This document shows positions 18,033 through 26,154 of a DNA stretch of 64,000 bases, piece by piece. How positions within the stretch are numbered: position 1 is the stretch's first letter; the number at the start of each line of letters is the position of its first letter. The stretch is from positions 1,975,001 to 2,039,000 of the forward strand of contig OY282353.1 of NCBI GenBank assembly GCA_958295465.1, read 5' to 3'. The translations under genes and the position numbers were made by a program. The notes under the pieces were generated by a model. That model had not been told where the DNA came from. It did no database searches and saw nothing but the letters and a program-made list of their open reading frames with translations. The DNA comes from an uncultured Gammaproteobacteria bacterium (lineage in GTDB: Bacteria > Pseudomonadota > Gammaproteobacteria > HK1).

Positions 18033-20687
18033 TCAGCCGGCCAGCGCCATGCGGTGGAGCACGGTTCCGGGCCGGTTCAGCTCCGCGAAAGCGCCCTGCT
18101 CCACCACCTTGCCGCCTTCGAGCACGATCGTTTCGTCGAAACGCTCCGCAAGGCTGGCACGGTGGACTACCCAGATCAAGGCGCGGGACCCGAACTCCTT
18201 CAACAGGTTGTCGAGGATACGATCCTGCGCCGAGGCATCGAGGGCCGCGGTCGCGCGATCGATGACGAGCACGTCCGGACGCTTCAGCACCGAGCGGGCG
18301 ATCGCGAGCTTCTGGCGCTGTGCGGTCGAGAGCCGCGAGCCGGCGATGCCGACCGGGTAGTCGAGCCCGCACTCGGTGATCGCGCGGCGCAGATCGAGCG
18401 CATCCACCACCTCGCCGATCAGCCCGCCGATGCGCTGCGCGCTGCGCTGGCGCCCGTAGGCGAGCCGGCCGAACAGGATGTTGTCCAGGATCGAAACCGA
18501 GGCGTTGTAGCGCTCGGGATCGAAGAATTCGATGGGTGTCCGGTCGGCCCCGAGACCCTCGGAGAACCTGCGGCGAGCCAGCACCAGGCGCTCCTGCATC
18601 GGCTCGTCGATCAGCCCGAGCCGATGGCGCGCGGGCACGAGCCTGAACGTGAGCGACAGGAACATCGTGCGGTCGTCGCCGTCGAGATCGTCCGGGCGGT
18701 CCGACTCGGTGCGGGCGAGCAGGCCGCGGAATTCCGGCAGGTCCTCCGCCGAGATGAAGCTGAACTGCTCGAACAGCTCGCTGCCCGGCTCGACGTCCGC
18801 GAACAGATCGACCATCACCTCCGCGACCTGCCGTCCGATGCCGACGAAGTCATCCATCAGGCCGACGTCGTCCAGCACCTTGCGCACGTAGGCGTTCCCG
18901 GCGAGGTCCTCGGGATCGAACGTCCGGTCCTTCGGAGTGCCGAAGAGGAGGTTCTCCGCCACCGTCATGTTGACGTTGTAGGCGTCCCGGTCGAAAGGAT
19001 CCACGAGGTGCGCGACACGCAGGTCCGCGAGCCGCGTGCGCAGCATCTTGCGGGCCTCCAGCACGCCGCGCGCGAGCTCCGGCACGGCATCGGGGGCGAC
19101 GCTCGACTGCAATCCGAGCTGGTAGACGTCGTCGTCCATGTCCACGATGGACAGCACCTCGATGGCGCGCGCTCTCATGGAATCGACATCCGCGACCCCC
19201 GCGCCCGCGTAGTCGATCCAGTCCGCGTGGAAGTCGTGGAGCGAATTTCCGGCCCTCGCGGCCTCGGTCCGGCGCCGCTCCCATTGCGCGCGGCCTGGTC
19301 CGTCGTAGGCGGCGTCGCGTATCGGGCGGTGCTTCAGGCCGTAGAGCAGGTTGTCGCGCAAGGTGCCGGAGAACAGACTGGTCTCGGGACCGACGTAGGC
19401 GATCTGGCGTCCGGTCACCGCCTCCGGCGATGTGAGGAGGTCGAAGGCGCCGGCCAGTAGCTGCCCGGTGGCCGGACGCTTGAGGCCTGCGAGGATATGC
19501 GCGAAACGGTCGCTGCCGCTGCCCGGTCCGCCCACGATCGCGAGGCTGGCCGGGAGATCGGCGGTGAGGGAGAGGCCGCCCGGGAACGTCGTCTCGCTCT
19601 CGTCCTCTTCCTTGAGATCGAGGTTGGTGGCGACGAGGACGCCGGTGATCGGGGTCTGCGTCTCCGGCTCCACGTCGATCTGCTCCTGCTCGATCATGCC
19701 GGGCACCTGGAACGATTCGAGGAGCAGCTCGTACTTGCCCTTCGCGTCTTCCTTGACCTGGTAGAAGTTGAGGAGCTCCTTCCACGGATCGGCGAGCTTC
19801 TCGTAGGCCGCGATCACCGCCACCAGCGAGCCGAAGGTGAGGTCGCCCTCGATCACCAGGTAGCCGCCGATGGAGTAGAAGAAGAACGGGGTGATCTGGG
19901 CAATGAAGTTGTTGATGAACTTGATGAAGAACTTCAGGCGGTAGATCTGCACCCGCACGCGGTAGATGTCACCGACCCTCCCGGTGTAGTCGGCGCGCTC
20001 GAGGCGGGTGGTATCGTGGGTGTGGATCTCGCGGATCCCGGTCGCCACCTCCCCGATCCGCTCGGAAAGCGCGCGTGCGAGCCTGATCTTCTCCTTCTTC
20101 CGCGCATTGAGTTTCTTTTGCAGCTTGGGGATGAGCCAGGCCTGGATCGGATACAACGCGATGGCGGCCGCGCCGAGCACGGGGTCCTCGATGAACATGA
20201 AGATCAGGAGGGTGACGAGCATCCCGCCCTGGAACGCGGGCAGCGCGATCGAATCGCCGATGTAGCCGCCGAGCGGCTCGGTTTCCGCAACGATGGTGGA
20301 GACCAGCTCGCCCTGCGAGGTGCGGCGGAAGCGGGGGAGCGGGAAGCGCAGCATCCGGACGAAGAGGTCGTAGCGCAGGCGCCGGAGCATGCGCTCGCCG
20401 ACGACCCCGCGGTACACGTTGAGGAAGTACTTGAATCCGCCGTTGACGAGGACGAGTCCGAGGAACGCCGCGCACAACGTCAGGAGATATTCGATCTGCC
20501 CGAGCTCGACGCCGAAGACTTCCACCGGAAAAGCGGAAGCGTCGGTGTCGATCGCCTCGTTGACGATCACCTTCGGCAGGTAGAGGAGGAGATAGAAGAA
20601 CGGAAACGAAGCGACGGTCAGCACGAGCAGGAGTATCTGCTCGCGCAGACTGTACTTGAGCACGAATTTGAAGATGGTGGATTCCAT
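18033..20687 (-). CDS. ABC exporter-type membrane protein with degenerate, enlarged nucleotide-binding domain
   Basis: An 884-residue inner-membrane protein starting at 20687 (MESTIFKFVLKYSLREQILL). Residues 15-330 form a type I exporter membrane domain (about six helices). From about 345 a nucleotide-binding domain begins, but its key motifs are altered: Walker A reads GGPGSGSDRF (386-395) without the Lys; the Q-loop region reads YVGPETSLFSGTLRDNLLYG; the signature is RLSTAQRQ (785-792); Walker B is VLVIDRAT (806-813), with Arg in place of the catalytic Glu; the H-loop His is kept (VVHRA, 842). Between the Q-loop and signature there is an insertion of about 280 residues repeating the motif NLLYG/NLLFG/NILFG at 446, 579 and 736. 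It is followed by a cNMP-binding protein gene. Substrate unknown; ATP hydrolysis by this chain is doubtful. Confidence 0.85.
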   Translation of the reverse strand: MESTIFKFVLKYSLREQILLLVLTVASFPFFYLLLYLPKVIVNEAIDTDASAFPVEVFGVELGQIEYLLTLCAAFLGLVLVNGGFKYFLNVYRGVVGERMLRRLRYDLFVRMLRFPLPRFRRTSQGELVSTIVAETEPLGGYIGDSIALPAFQGGMLVTLLIFMFIEDPVLGAAAIALYPIQAWLIPKLQKKLNARKKEKIRLARALSERIGEVATGIREIHTHDTTRLERADYTGRVGDIYRVRVQIYRLKFFIKFINNFIAQITPFFFYSIGGYLVIEGDLTFGSLVAVIAAYEKLADPWKELLNFYQVKEDAKGKYELLLESFQVPGMIEQEQIDVEPETQTPITGVLVATNLDLKEEDESETTFPGGLSLTADLPASLAIVGGPGSGSDRFAHILAGLKRPATGQLLAGAFDLLTSPEAVTGRQIAYVGPETSLFSGTLRDNLLYGLKHRPIRDAAYDGPGRAQWERRRTEAARAGNSLHDFHADWIDYAGAGVADVDSMRARAIEVLSIVDMDDDVYQLGLQSSVAPDAVPELARGVLEARKMLRTRLADLRVAHLVDPFDRDAYNVNMTVAENLLFGTPKDRTFDPEDLAGNAYVRKVLDDVGLMDDFVGIGRQVAEVMVDLFADVEPGSELFEQFSFISAEDLPEFRGLLARTESDRPDDLDGDDRTMFLSLTFRLVPARHRLGLIDEPMQERLVLARRRFSEGLGADRTPIEFFDPERYNASVSILDNILFGRLAYGRQRSAQRIGGLIGEVVDALDLRRAITECGLDYPVGIAGSRLSTAQRQKLAIARSVLKRPDVLVIDRATAALDASAQDRILDNLLKEFGSRALIWVVHRASLAERFDETIVLEGGKVVEQGAFAELNRPGTVLHRMALAG

Positions 20688-20945
20688 GTCCGCATTCCCG
20701 GTGGGCGGTTGGCGATTGCATGCCTTATAGCCCAGCCGGATACGGAGGAACAACGATGGCGGGACGACGGCCTGCCCGGGGGCAGTCTCACGCCATGCGC
20801 GGGAGGCGGGGAGATCGGCTTCCAGCCGGGATCTCTACGGCGGGGACCGGATGCGAAGCGCGGTCACCGTCCGCGTGGTGTCACGGTTGCCGCGGGCAGT
20901 CCCCGCATCAGCCGGATTCGTGATCGAGGCGGGGACGCCGCCGGA

Positions 20946-21056
20946 TCAACCGAGGACACGCCACATGAAATCTATCAGGAGCGTGGACAGGATCATGAGG
21001 ATGAAGAACACCGGAACGACCTATGCCCCTTCGAGGATTTCTTTGAACTTCTTCAT
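20946..21056 (-). pseudogene. Tiny single-span membrane peptide frame split by a TAG codon
   Basis: The ATG at 21056 directly follows the TGA of the upstream 61-residue gene and has that gene's GGAGGTG as its ribosome site. It reads MKKFKEILEGA, then a TAG at 21023-21021, then continues in the same frame as VVPVFFILMILSTLLIDFMW RVLG and a TGA. Read through, this would be a 36-residue peptide: basic head, then one membrane helix. As it stands, translation gives 11 residues. It may be a recent nonsense mutation in a small membrane protein gene, or the second part may have no function. Small size limits confidence. Confidence 0.45.
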
Positions 21057-21242
21057 TCACCCACCTCCAAAAAGCTTGAGTACGGCGGCGAAGAGCCCTC
21101 CCGCCGCCAGTATCCATTTCATGATTTCAAGCCAGAATCGGGGCCGGACCATTCCGGCTTCCCGCTCATGCCGGCCGGCCTTCGCATTGCGGCGGCGCAA
21201 TTCGGCGAGGTCGAGTTCGCGTCGGAGATCATTATCCTCCAT
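21057..21242 (-). CDS. Small predicted membrane protein, 61 residues
   Basis: The start MEDNDLRRELDLAELRRRNA has AAGGAG eight bases upstream. The first 35 residues are charged and helical; the last 20 are a membrane helix (FWLEIMKWILAAGGLFAAVL KLFGGG). No family was recognised. It is translationally adjacent to the next tiny frame (TGAATG junction). It lies between the ABC exporter and the ABC/prepilin cluster, with no clear tie to either. Charged head plus C-terminal helix is common for regulators or assembly factors of membrane complexes, but no role is assigned. Confidence 0.6.
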   Translation of the reverse strand: MEDNDLRRELDLAELRRRNAKAGRHEREAGMVRPRFWLEIMKWILAAGGLFAAVLKLFGGG

Positions 21243-21493
21243 TCCTGCTCCTTCGGGCCATCCCCTCGACGAACCGGAGCACGAGCACGCGGTGGCGAAC
21301 CGGAGATCGTCGCCGTGTCCTTGTCCTGCTGCCCGGTGGCTTCGGTGGTACGGAGCGGGTGGGAACCGGCCAGCCACGGCGCGCCTCCAACGACTCGAGC
21401 AGCCGTGATCCGACGTTCATCGCCTTCCTCCCCGGTCATCGCCGGCCACCCGCGTCATGGCGCGCGAACCTCGCATCCGTGTTCGTGCGCCGC

Positions 21494-22246
21494 TCAGGAA
21501 ATGCAGGCGAGCCAGGCGTCTTCGAGCGTGGCCGACGGGAATTGCCGCCTGAGCTGCGCGGGCGGGCCGGCGAAACGGATCGCTCCGTCGTGGAGCACAC
21601 CCATGCGGTCGCAGAGCTCGCCGGCGTCCGCGAGCAGGTGGGTGCTGAAGAACACCGTCGCGCCCCCGGCCCGGAGCCCGGCCAGGTAACGCTTGACGAG
21701 CAACCGTGCCTTCGGATCGAGGCCACTCATGGGCTCGTCGAGCACGAGAAGGGATTTGCCCGCGAGGAAGCAGGCCGCGAGACCGAGCTTCTGCACCATG
21801 CCCTTCGAGCAGTTCCGCACCGGCTTGTCGAGCACGGACGGCGCGAGGTCGAGCGCCGCCAGCAGTTCGCGCTGCCGATCGGCGCCGGGCTCGACACCGT
21901 GCATCTTCGCCATGAACTCCAGGAACTCGTGTCCGCGGAGATGGTGCGGCGGGAGAAATCGCTCGGGCAGATAGACGAGGGGACGGCGCGACTCGGGCGT
22001 GCTCGCGGGTTGACCGAAAATCTCGATCCGGCCCGCATCGACGTGGCACAGGTCGAGCAGGCACTTGATGCAGGTGGTCTTGCCCGCGCCATTGATCCCG
22101 GCCAGAGCGAAGACCTCTCCGGCGCGAATCTCGAGCGAGAGATCGGCCAGCACCGGGTGGCGGCCGATCCGCTTGCATACGCCTGAAAATTCGATCGCCT
22201 TCGGGTGCGGCGCCTGGCGTCCCCGTTCGCTCGCGTGGTGTCTCAT
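21494..22246 (-). CDS. ABC-2 type exporter ATP-binding protein
   Basis: Cytoplasmic ATPase of about 250 residues for an ABC-2 exporter. Motifs: Walker A GINGAGKTTC, signature region NCSKGMVQKLGLA, Walker B LLVLDEPMSGLDPKA and H-loop FFSTHLLADA. The start at 22246 (MRHHASERGR) was chosen because the upstream extension is low in conservation; a strong ribosome site is not obvious. It is the last gene of a minus-strand group; the likely partner permease is at 24182-24949, with a prepilin gene and a helical protein gene between them. Confidence 0.9.
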   Translation of the reverse strand: MRHHASERGRQAPHPKAIEFSGVCKRIGRHPVLADLSLEIRAGEVFALAGINGAGKTTCIKCLLDLCHVDAGRIEIFGQPASTPESRRPLVYLPERFLPPHHLRGHEFLEFMAKMHGVEPGADRQRELLAALDLAPSVLDKPVRNCSKGMVQKLGLAACFLAGKSLLVLDEPMSGLDPKARLLVKRYLAGLRAGGATVFFSTHLLADAGELCDRMGVLHDGAIRFAGPPAQLRRQFPSATLEDAWLACIS

Positions 22247-22331
22247 GCATGGTTCGCGGGTCGGCCCGGGTGGGACCATGCCGGTGGACCTCCCTGTTGC
22301 CCGCGCCGCCGGGCGACCGGGCAACGAGGGC

Positions 22332-23048
22332 TCAATAGAGATAAACGAGATTGCACTGCTGCGCGTCACCGGCGACGTCGTACTCGTTGGTGTTCGCGGC
22401 GGTCATGCACAACGTCGTCGCCTCGCTCACCCCCGAGTGTGAGAACGTGGTCGTTCCGGTGAAACGCAGCGCCCCGGTGAGAGGGCGCTGATCGTCGATC
22501 TTGAGGTCGAGTTCGCGGGCGATGTCGACCGGAATGTTGTCGCCGAGGACGAGGCCGAGCCGGACCGGTTGGGTCGCGTTGGGGGCGCCGCCTGCCGTCG
22601 AGTAGTCGCGGGTCTGGCCGAGCAGCATGTAGCCGTTGAAGGCATTCTGCGGCGCCACGGTAACGACACGATACCGCCTCGCGCTCCTGGCTCCGCCGTC
22701 GTAGCTGCCCTGGAGAAGCCGGGCCCGCGTCAGATGCATCCACAGCGCCGATGCCTCACGCCAGTTGCCGGCGTCGACCTGCCCGTTCGCGTTGCCGCCC
22801 GCGGTGATGGCGGCATCGCCGATGGCCGAGGAGGCGGCCGCGGCCGGCATGTCGCCGGGGACTTGCCGGTAGCGGTCGATGAAGCCGTAGTAGGCGGCCT
22901 GGATCCCCGCGTTCATGTCCGCGAGGTTGCGGACCCGGGCGCCGTTGATGAGCTCCCGGCCCTTGAGGATCCCGCCGAGCAGCAGGCCGATCATCACCAG
23001 CACGATTGCGATCTCGACCAAGGTGAAGCCGCGTTGTCCGCGTGGCAT
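22332..23048 (-). CDS. Type IV prepilin-like protein, 238 residues
   Basis: A prepilin with a short basic leader cut by prepilin peptidase before Phe: MPRGQRG / FTLVEIAIVLVMIGLLLG, starting right after a GGAGG site. After the helix, the soluble domain (about 200 residues) contains a Gly/Ala-rich region and four Cys near the end (TTLCMTAANTNEYDV, DAQQCNLVYLY). It is longer than a major pilin and resembles pseudopilin/type II secretion-like proteins found as orphans. Pilus assembly ATPase genes are not in the window. It is within a minus-strand group with another prepilin and ABC-2 genes. Confidence 0.87.
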   Translation of the reverse strand: MPRGQRGFTLVEIAIVLVMIGLLLGGILKGRELINGARVRNLADMNAGIQAAYYGFIDRYRQVPGDMPAAAASSAIGDAAITAGGNANGQVDAGNWREASALWMHLTRARLLQGSYDGGARSARRYRVVTVAPQNAFNGYMLLGQTRDYSTAGGAPNATQPVRLGLVLGDNIPVDIARELDLKIDDQRPLTGALRFTGTTTFSHSGVSEATTLCMTAANTNEYDVAGDAQQCNLVYLY

Positions 23049-23393
23049 GGATGGAGCCTCCCGGGTTTCGTTACGAGGGTTGCCGGCCTGCCGCTCCGGC
23101 GACGAGCGGCAGGTCGTGGAGTGCCAGTGATGGTATCCCCCCGACACCGGCACGGGAGTGGACTCGCGGGCCGCCGTGTGTCGGCCCGGAGGCTTCGAGC
23201 CGTCATCCTTCGGAGCGTTCGCGGTGTCCCGGCGCTCCGTGCTCACCTTCCATCCGCACCGGCGGCCCATGCCGTGTGGTCCCGCCGACATTCACCCAAT
23301 CCGCACGGCCGTGGTGGATGGATTCGAGGAATCGGCAAGACCGGCTGTGCATTCCTGGCCAACGCATTCCAGGCACGTTGGCGCTTGGGCCTT
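23049..23393. other. Intergenic gap inside the ABC/prepilin group
   Basis: This 345-base stretch lies between the helical protein gene and the prepilin gene. No conserved frame, hairpin with T-run or repeat was found. Because the prepilin start has its own strong ribosome site, a promoter may lie here, but none could be identified. Confidence 0.4.
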
Positions 23394-24152
23394 CTAATCC
23401 CCCGCTCGGTGCTCCCTCCCGGTCCCGAGCCGGGCGCTCCGCCCCGCCGGCCGCGCCTCGATCTCCGCGAGCCGCGCGCCGAGGAAACGGATCTCGCGCG
23501 GGTCCCTGACCCTTCCACTGTGGAGCAGACCGCCGATGATGACCCGGGCGGTTTCGAGCTCACCCGTTTCCGCCGCGATGAGCGCGCTCATGTCGCGGAC
23601 CCAGGCCGGCACGCTCGGACCGGTCGCATGCTCGGTCACCGCGCGTGCGTATCGCAAGGCGAGCGCCGGATCCGCGAGCCGGTGCTTCGCGATCACCGCG
23701 GCATGCGCAAGCCACGGCCAGCGCCGGCCGGGATCCTCGAGGAACCGCCGGTGGACGAGCTCGAACATCGTGCGCTGCCGCCCGGGGTCCGGCACCGAGC
23801 CGTACAGTCTTGCCGCCGCGAGCAACGGAGCATCTGCCCGGGGGTCCAGATCGATGATCGCATCGAGCCACCCCGCCACCCGATCGTAGTCCAGGTCCAT
23901 GAACGGGATGCTGATCCCGGGCTGGTGGTCGTACGCCTGGAGTCGGAGCATGAGCAGCTTCGCGAGCGCCGCCTCGTCGCCGAGGGCAGCGATGCGCAGG
24001 GTCGAGACGCCCGGGGCGGGGGCCAGGAGCCGCGCCTCCGCCCGGAGGTCCGGCCACCACGCATGCCATCCGATCTGGAGCGCGAGCGCCGCCGCCAGCA
24101 TCAGCCGCACCGCTGCCGGCACCGCGGAGACAGGCCGCTCGCGAGACCGCAT
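23394..24152 (-). CDS. Membrane-anchored helical (TPR-like) protein of unknown function
   Basis: About 252 residues, starting at 24152 after GGGGGAAGG. One N-terminal membrane helix (AAVRLMLAAALALQIGWHAW) anchors it. The remainder is alpha-helical with repeated paired helices (ALAKLLMLRLQAYDHQPG, WLDAIIDLDPRADAPLLAAA, LALRYARAVTEHA, ALIAAETGELETARVIIGGL), spaced like TPR units. It lies 29 bases after the ABC-2 permease stop in the same direction, so it is probably cotranscribed. A scaffold role for the exporter or pilus is a guess from position. Confidence 0.65.
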   Translation of the reverse strand: MRSRERPVSAVPAAVRLMLAAALALQIGWHAWWPDLRAEARLLAPAPGVSTLRIAALGDEAALAKLLMLRLQAYDHQPGISIPFMDLDYDRVAGWLDAIIDLDPRADAPLLAAARLYGSVPDPGRQRTMFELVHRRFLEDPGRRWPWLAHAAVIAKHRLADPALALRYARAVTEHATGPSVPAWVRDMSALIAAETGELETARVIIGGLLHSGRVRDPREIRFLGARLAEIEARPAGRSARLGTGREHRAGD

Positions 24153-24181
24153 CCTTCCCCCGCCCACCGGCGCGCACGTTC

Positions 24182-24949
24182 TCACAGCGCCTTGCGGTAG
24201 AGGTCGAACAACGCCGCGGCGCAGAGGAGGGTCACGTAGATGATCGTCTGTATCGCCGCGAAGCCGAGGTCGGCGATCGTGCCGGTGCCGTGGATCAGCC
24301 ACTCCGATTCGGTAAACCGGTCGAGATCCGGCAGCACGAAGGCGAGCGCATCGACGAACGCACGGATGAGCGGCTGAGCCGCGGATGCGGGATCGGCCAG
24401 CGGCTCGTGGGCCATGAGCTGCACCGCCGCCATCGCCCGCGAAAGCACGTAGAACCCGATGACCGTGCTCAACGCCCAGGTGACCTGGGAGAAGGTGAGC
24501 ACGCACAGCAGGCTCATCGCGGTGACGATGAGAAGTTCCAGTCCGAGGGATGCCGTCCAGAGCGCGACCTGTCCCGGCGGCGCGAACCACACCAGGGCCA
24601 GCGCGCAGACGGTCGCCGAAAGCACCGAGACGCCCGCGAAGCCCGCGAGCTTGCCGGCGTAGTACGTCTCGCGCCGCACGGGCATCGACAGTATCAGGTC
24701 GAGCCCCTTGTCGTGGAATTCACGCACTGCGCTCGCGGTCACGAATGCACTGATGATGAAGACCGCGCACGAGCGCAGCCAGGCGCCGAGAAGCCCGCCG
24801 CGGACCTCCCGTGTCTCGGTGATCGCGATCTCCCCGGCGAACATCGCGAGCACGCATCCCCCGATCGTGAATCCGGCGACGAGCCACGCCAGCCGGCCCC
24901 GCGCCGCTTCGAGCGCGGTGAACCGGGCGATGGTGAGGACTGCGGTCAT
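24182..24949 (-). CDS. ABC-2 type exporter permease
   Basis: A 255-residue inner-membrane protein with about six helices. It begins MTAVLTIARFTALEAARGRL, the usual amphipathic N-terminal segment of ABC-2 permeases. The loop REFHDKGLDLILSMPVRRET between early helices is the characteristic cytosolic stretch of this group (compare NosY/YhaP-like permeases). The partner ATPase is probably the gene at 21494-22246. Substrate unknown. The position between two prepilin genes suggests export or surface assembly of something used with the pilins. Confidence 0.85.
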   Translation of the reverse strand: MTAVLTIARFTALEAARGRLAWLVAGFTIGGCVLAMFAGEIAITETREVRGGLLGAWLRSCAVFIISAFVTASAVREFHDKGLDLILSMPVRRETYYAGKLAGFAGVSVLSATVCALALVWFAPPGQVALWTASLGLELLIVTAMSLLCVLTFSQVTWALSTVIGFYVLSRAMAAVQLMAHEPLADPASAAQPLIRAFVDALAFVLPDLDRFTESEWLIHGTGTIADLGFAAIQTIIYVTLLCAAALFDLYRKAL

Positions 24950-25024
24950 CGCATCGATTTCCTCATGGTGGACACGCGCGCGAGTTGCCTCGCCGCGTTC
25001 TCGGGCAGCGGCGCGGAGACGCGC

Positions 25025-25858
25025 TCATGGAAGCACCCGCGCCTCGACCAGCCGCGCCATCAGCACCGGGGTGGAGATCCACGTCACGACGTCGTCGAAC
25101 TCGCACGACGGGGGCGGTGGCACGGACGTCTCGTCGGCATCGTCGCATCCTGCCGCGCCGCGTGAATGAATACGGCTGACGAACGTCGCATCGTCGTCGG
25201 CATTCTCGATCTCGTCGGCGGCCCCGCCGCCCGGCGATGCGAGCACCGCCCCGGTCGCAGCGCCGATGCCGCCGAGCCCGTTGGGTCCGGCCGAGAGCAC
25301 CACCACCGGCGCGGTGCGCACGAGCGCCGCCGCGGGGCTCTGATGCTTGATTTCGGTGGTCCCGCCGGTAGCCGGATCGTCGCCCCGGGTCAGTACGGTG
25401 ACGTCCCCGGTGTCGGTCAGGTCGAGCCGGCCGGCGGCCGGGGGCTGGCCGGTCAGGGCTCGGTTCGTGAACTCCTCCGTGACGCGATATTCGAAGTAGC
25501 GTCCCCACGCATCCGCGCGCGGGACACCGAGCGCCTGGAACGGCAGGACCCCCGCCAGGGCCGTTCCGGCACACGTCGCGGGCGCCGCACCGTCTATCCC
25601 GTCGGAGACGACGTCGGGGCACGGCAGGGCGCCCCGGGTGATCGCATGCCCGATCAGCGCGTCGCGGATCTCGCCGAGCATCCGCTCGGTCTCCCGGATC
25701 CTGGCCGCATCGATCTGGGCCCGAAGAGGCGCAAGGAACGCTCCGAGCAGAAAGCCCACGATGGCGATGACGATCGCAAGCTCGACGAGGGTGAACCCCT
25801 CGTGACGCCGGAGCTGGCCGACCGTCTTGCATCTCTCGGCGGGCGCCGAGGCGGGCAC
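25025..25858 (-). CDS. Type IV prepilin-like protein, about 277 residues
   Basis: Prepilin with the cleavage region RRHEG / FTLVELAIVIAIVGFLLG. The start is uncertain; a GTG at 25858 gives a leader of about 22 residues. After the helix comes a soluble domain with paired Cys (GALPCPDVV, PATCAGTALAG, GCDDADETS, SCEFDDVV) and a conserved-looking core (LGVPRADAWGRYFEYRVTEE). This pattern resembles the long type II secretion-like pilins found next to PilX-like proteins. It lies between the large surface protein and the ABC-2 permease, all on the minus strand. Confidence 0.82.
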   Translation of the reverse strand: MPASAPAERCKTVGQLRRHEGFTLVELAIVIAIVGFLLGAFLAPLRAQIDAARIRETERMLGEIRDALIGHAITRGALPCPDVVSDGIDGAAPATCAGTALAGVLPFQALGVPRADAWGRYFEYRVTEEFTNRALTGQPPAAGRLDLTDTGDVTVLTRGDDPATGGTTEIKHQSPAAALVRTAPVVVLSAGPNGLGGIGAATGAVLASPGGGAADEIENADDDATFVSRIHSRGAAGCDDADETSVPPPPSCEFDDVVTWISTPVLMARLVEARVLP

Positions 25859-26154
25859 GTCGAGAGGCGCGGGTAAATGCGGACCGCGGACCGGCACGGG
25901 CCGGACCGGGTCCGCGTCGCGTCCGCCGCGGGCAGTCCGTTCGGGCGCCGCGCGCCGCCCGGCCCTTGCGGCGGCAAGCAGGCTGTCCCCCGGCCGTTCC
26001 CCGCACGCCGTCGGATCGACGTTCTTCCTGTTCCGGGACCGGTTGACGACTGTCCGGAGGTGGCGGGCGGCGACGAAGACACTCCCTCCACGATTGCCGT
26101 GTCGTGCAGGCCGCCCTCCCGTCGCCTCGGCCGCCATCGACAGGCTCCTCACCC

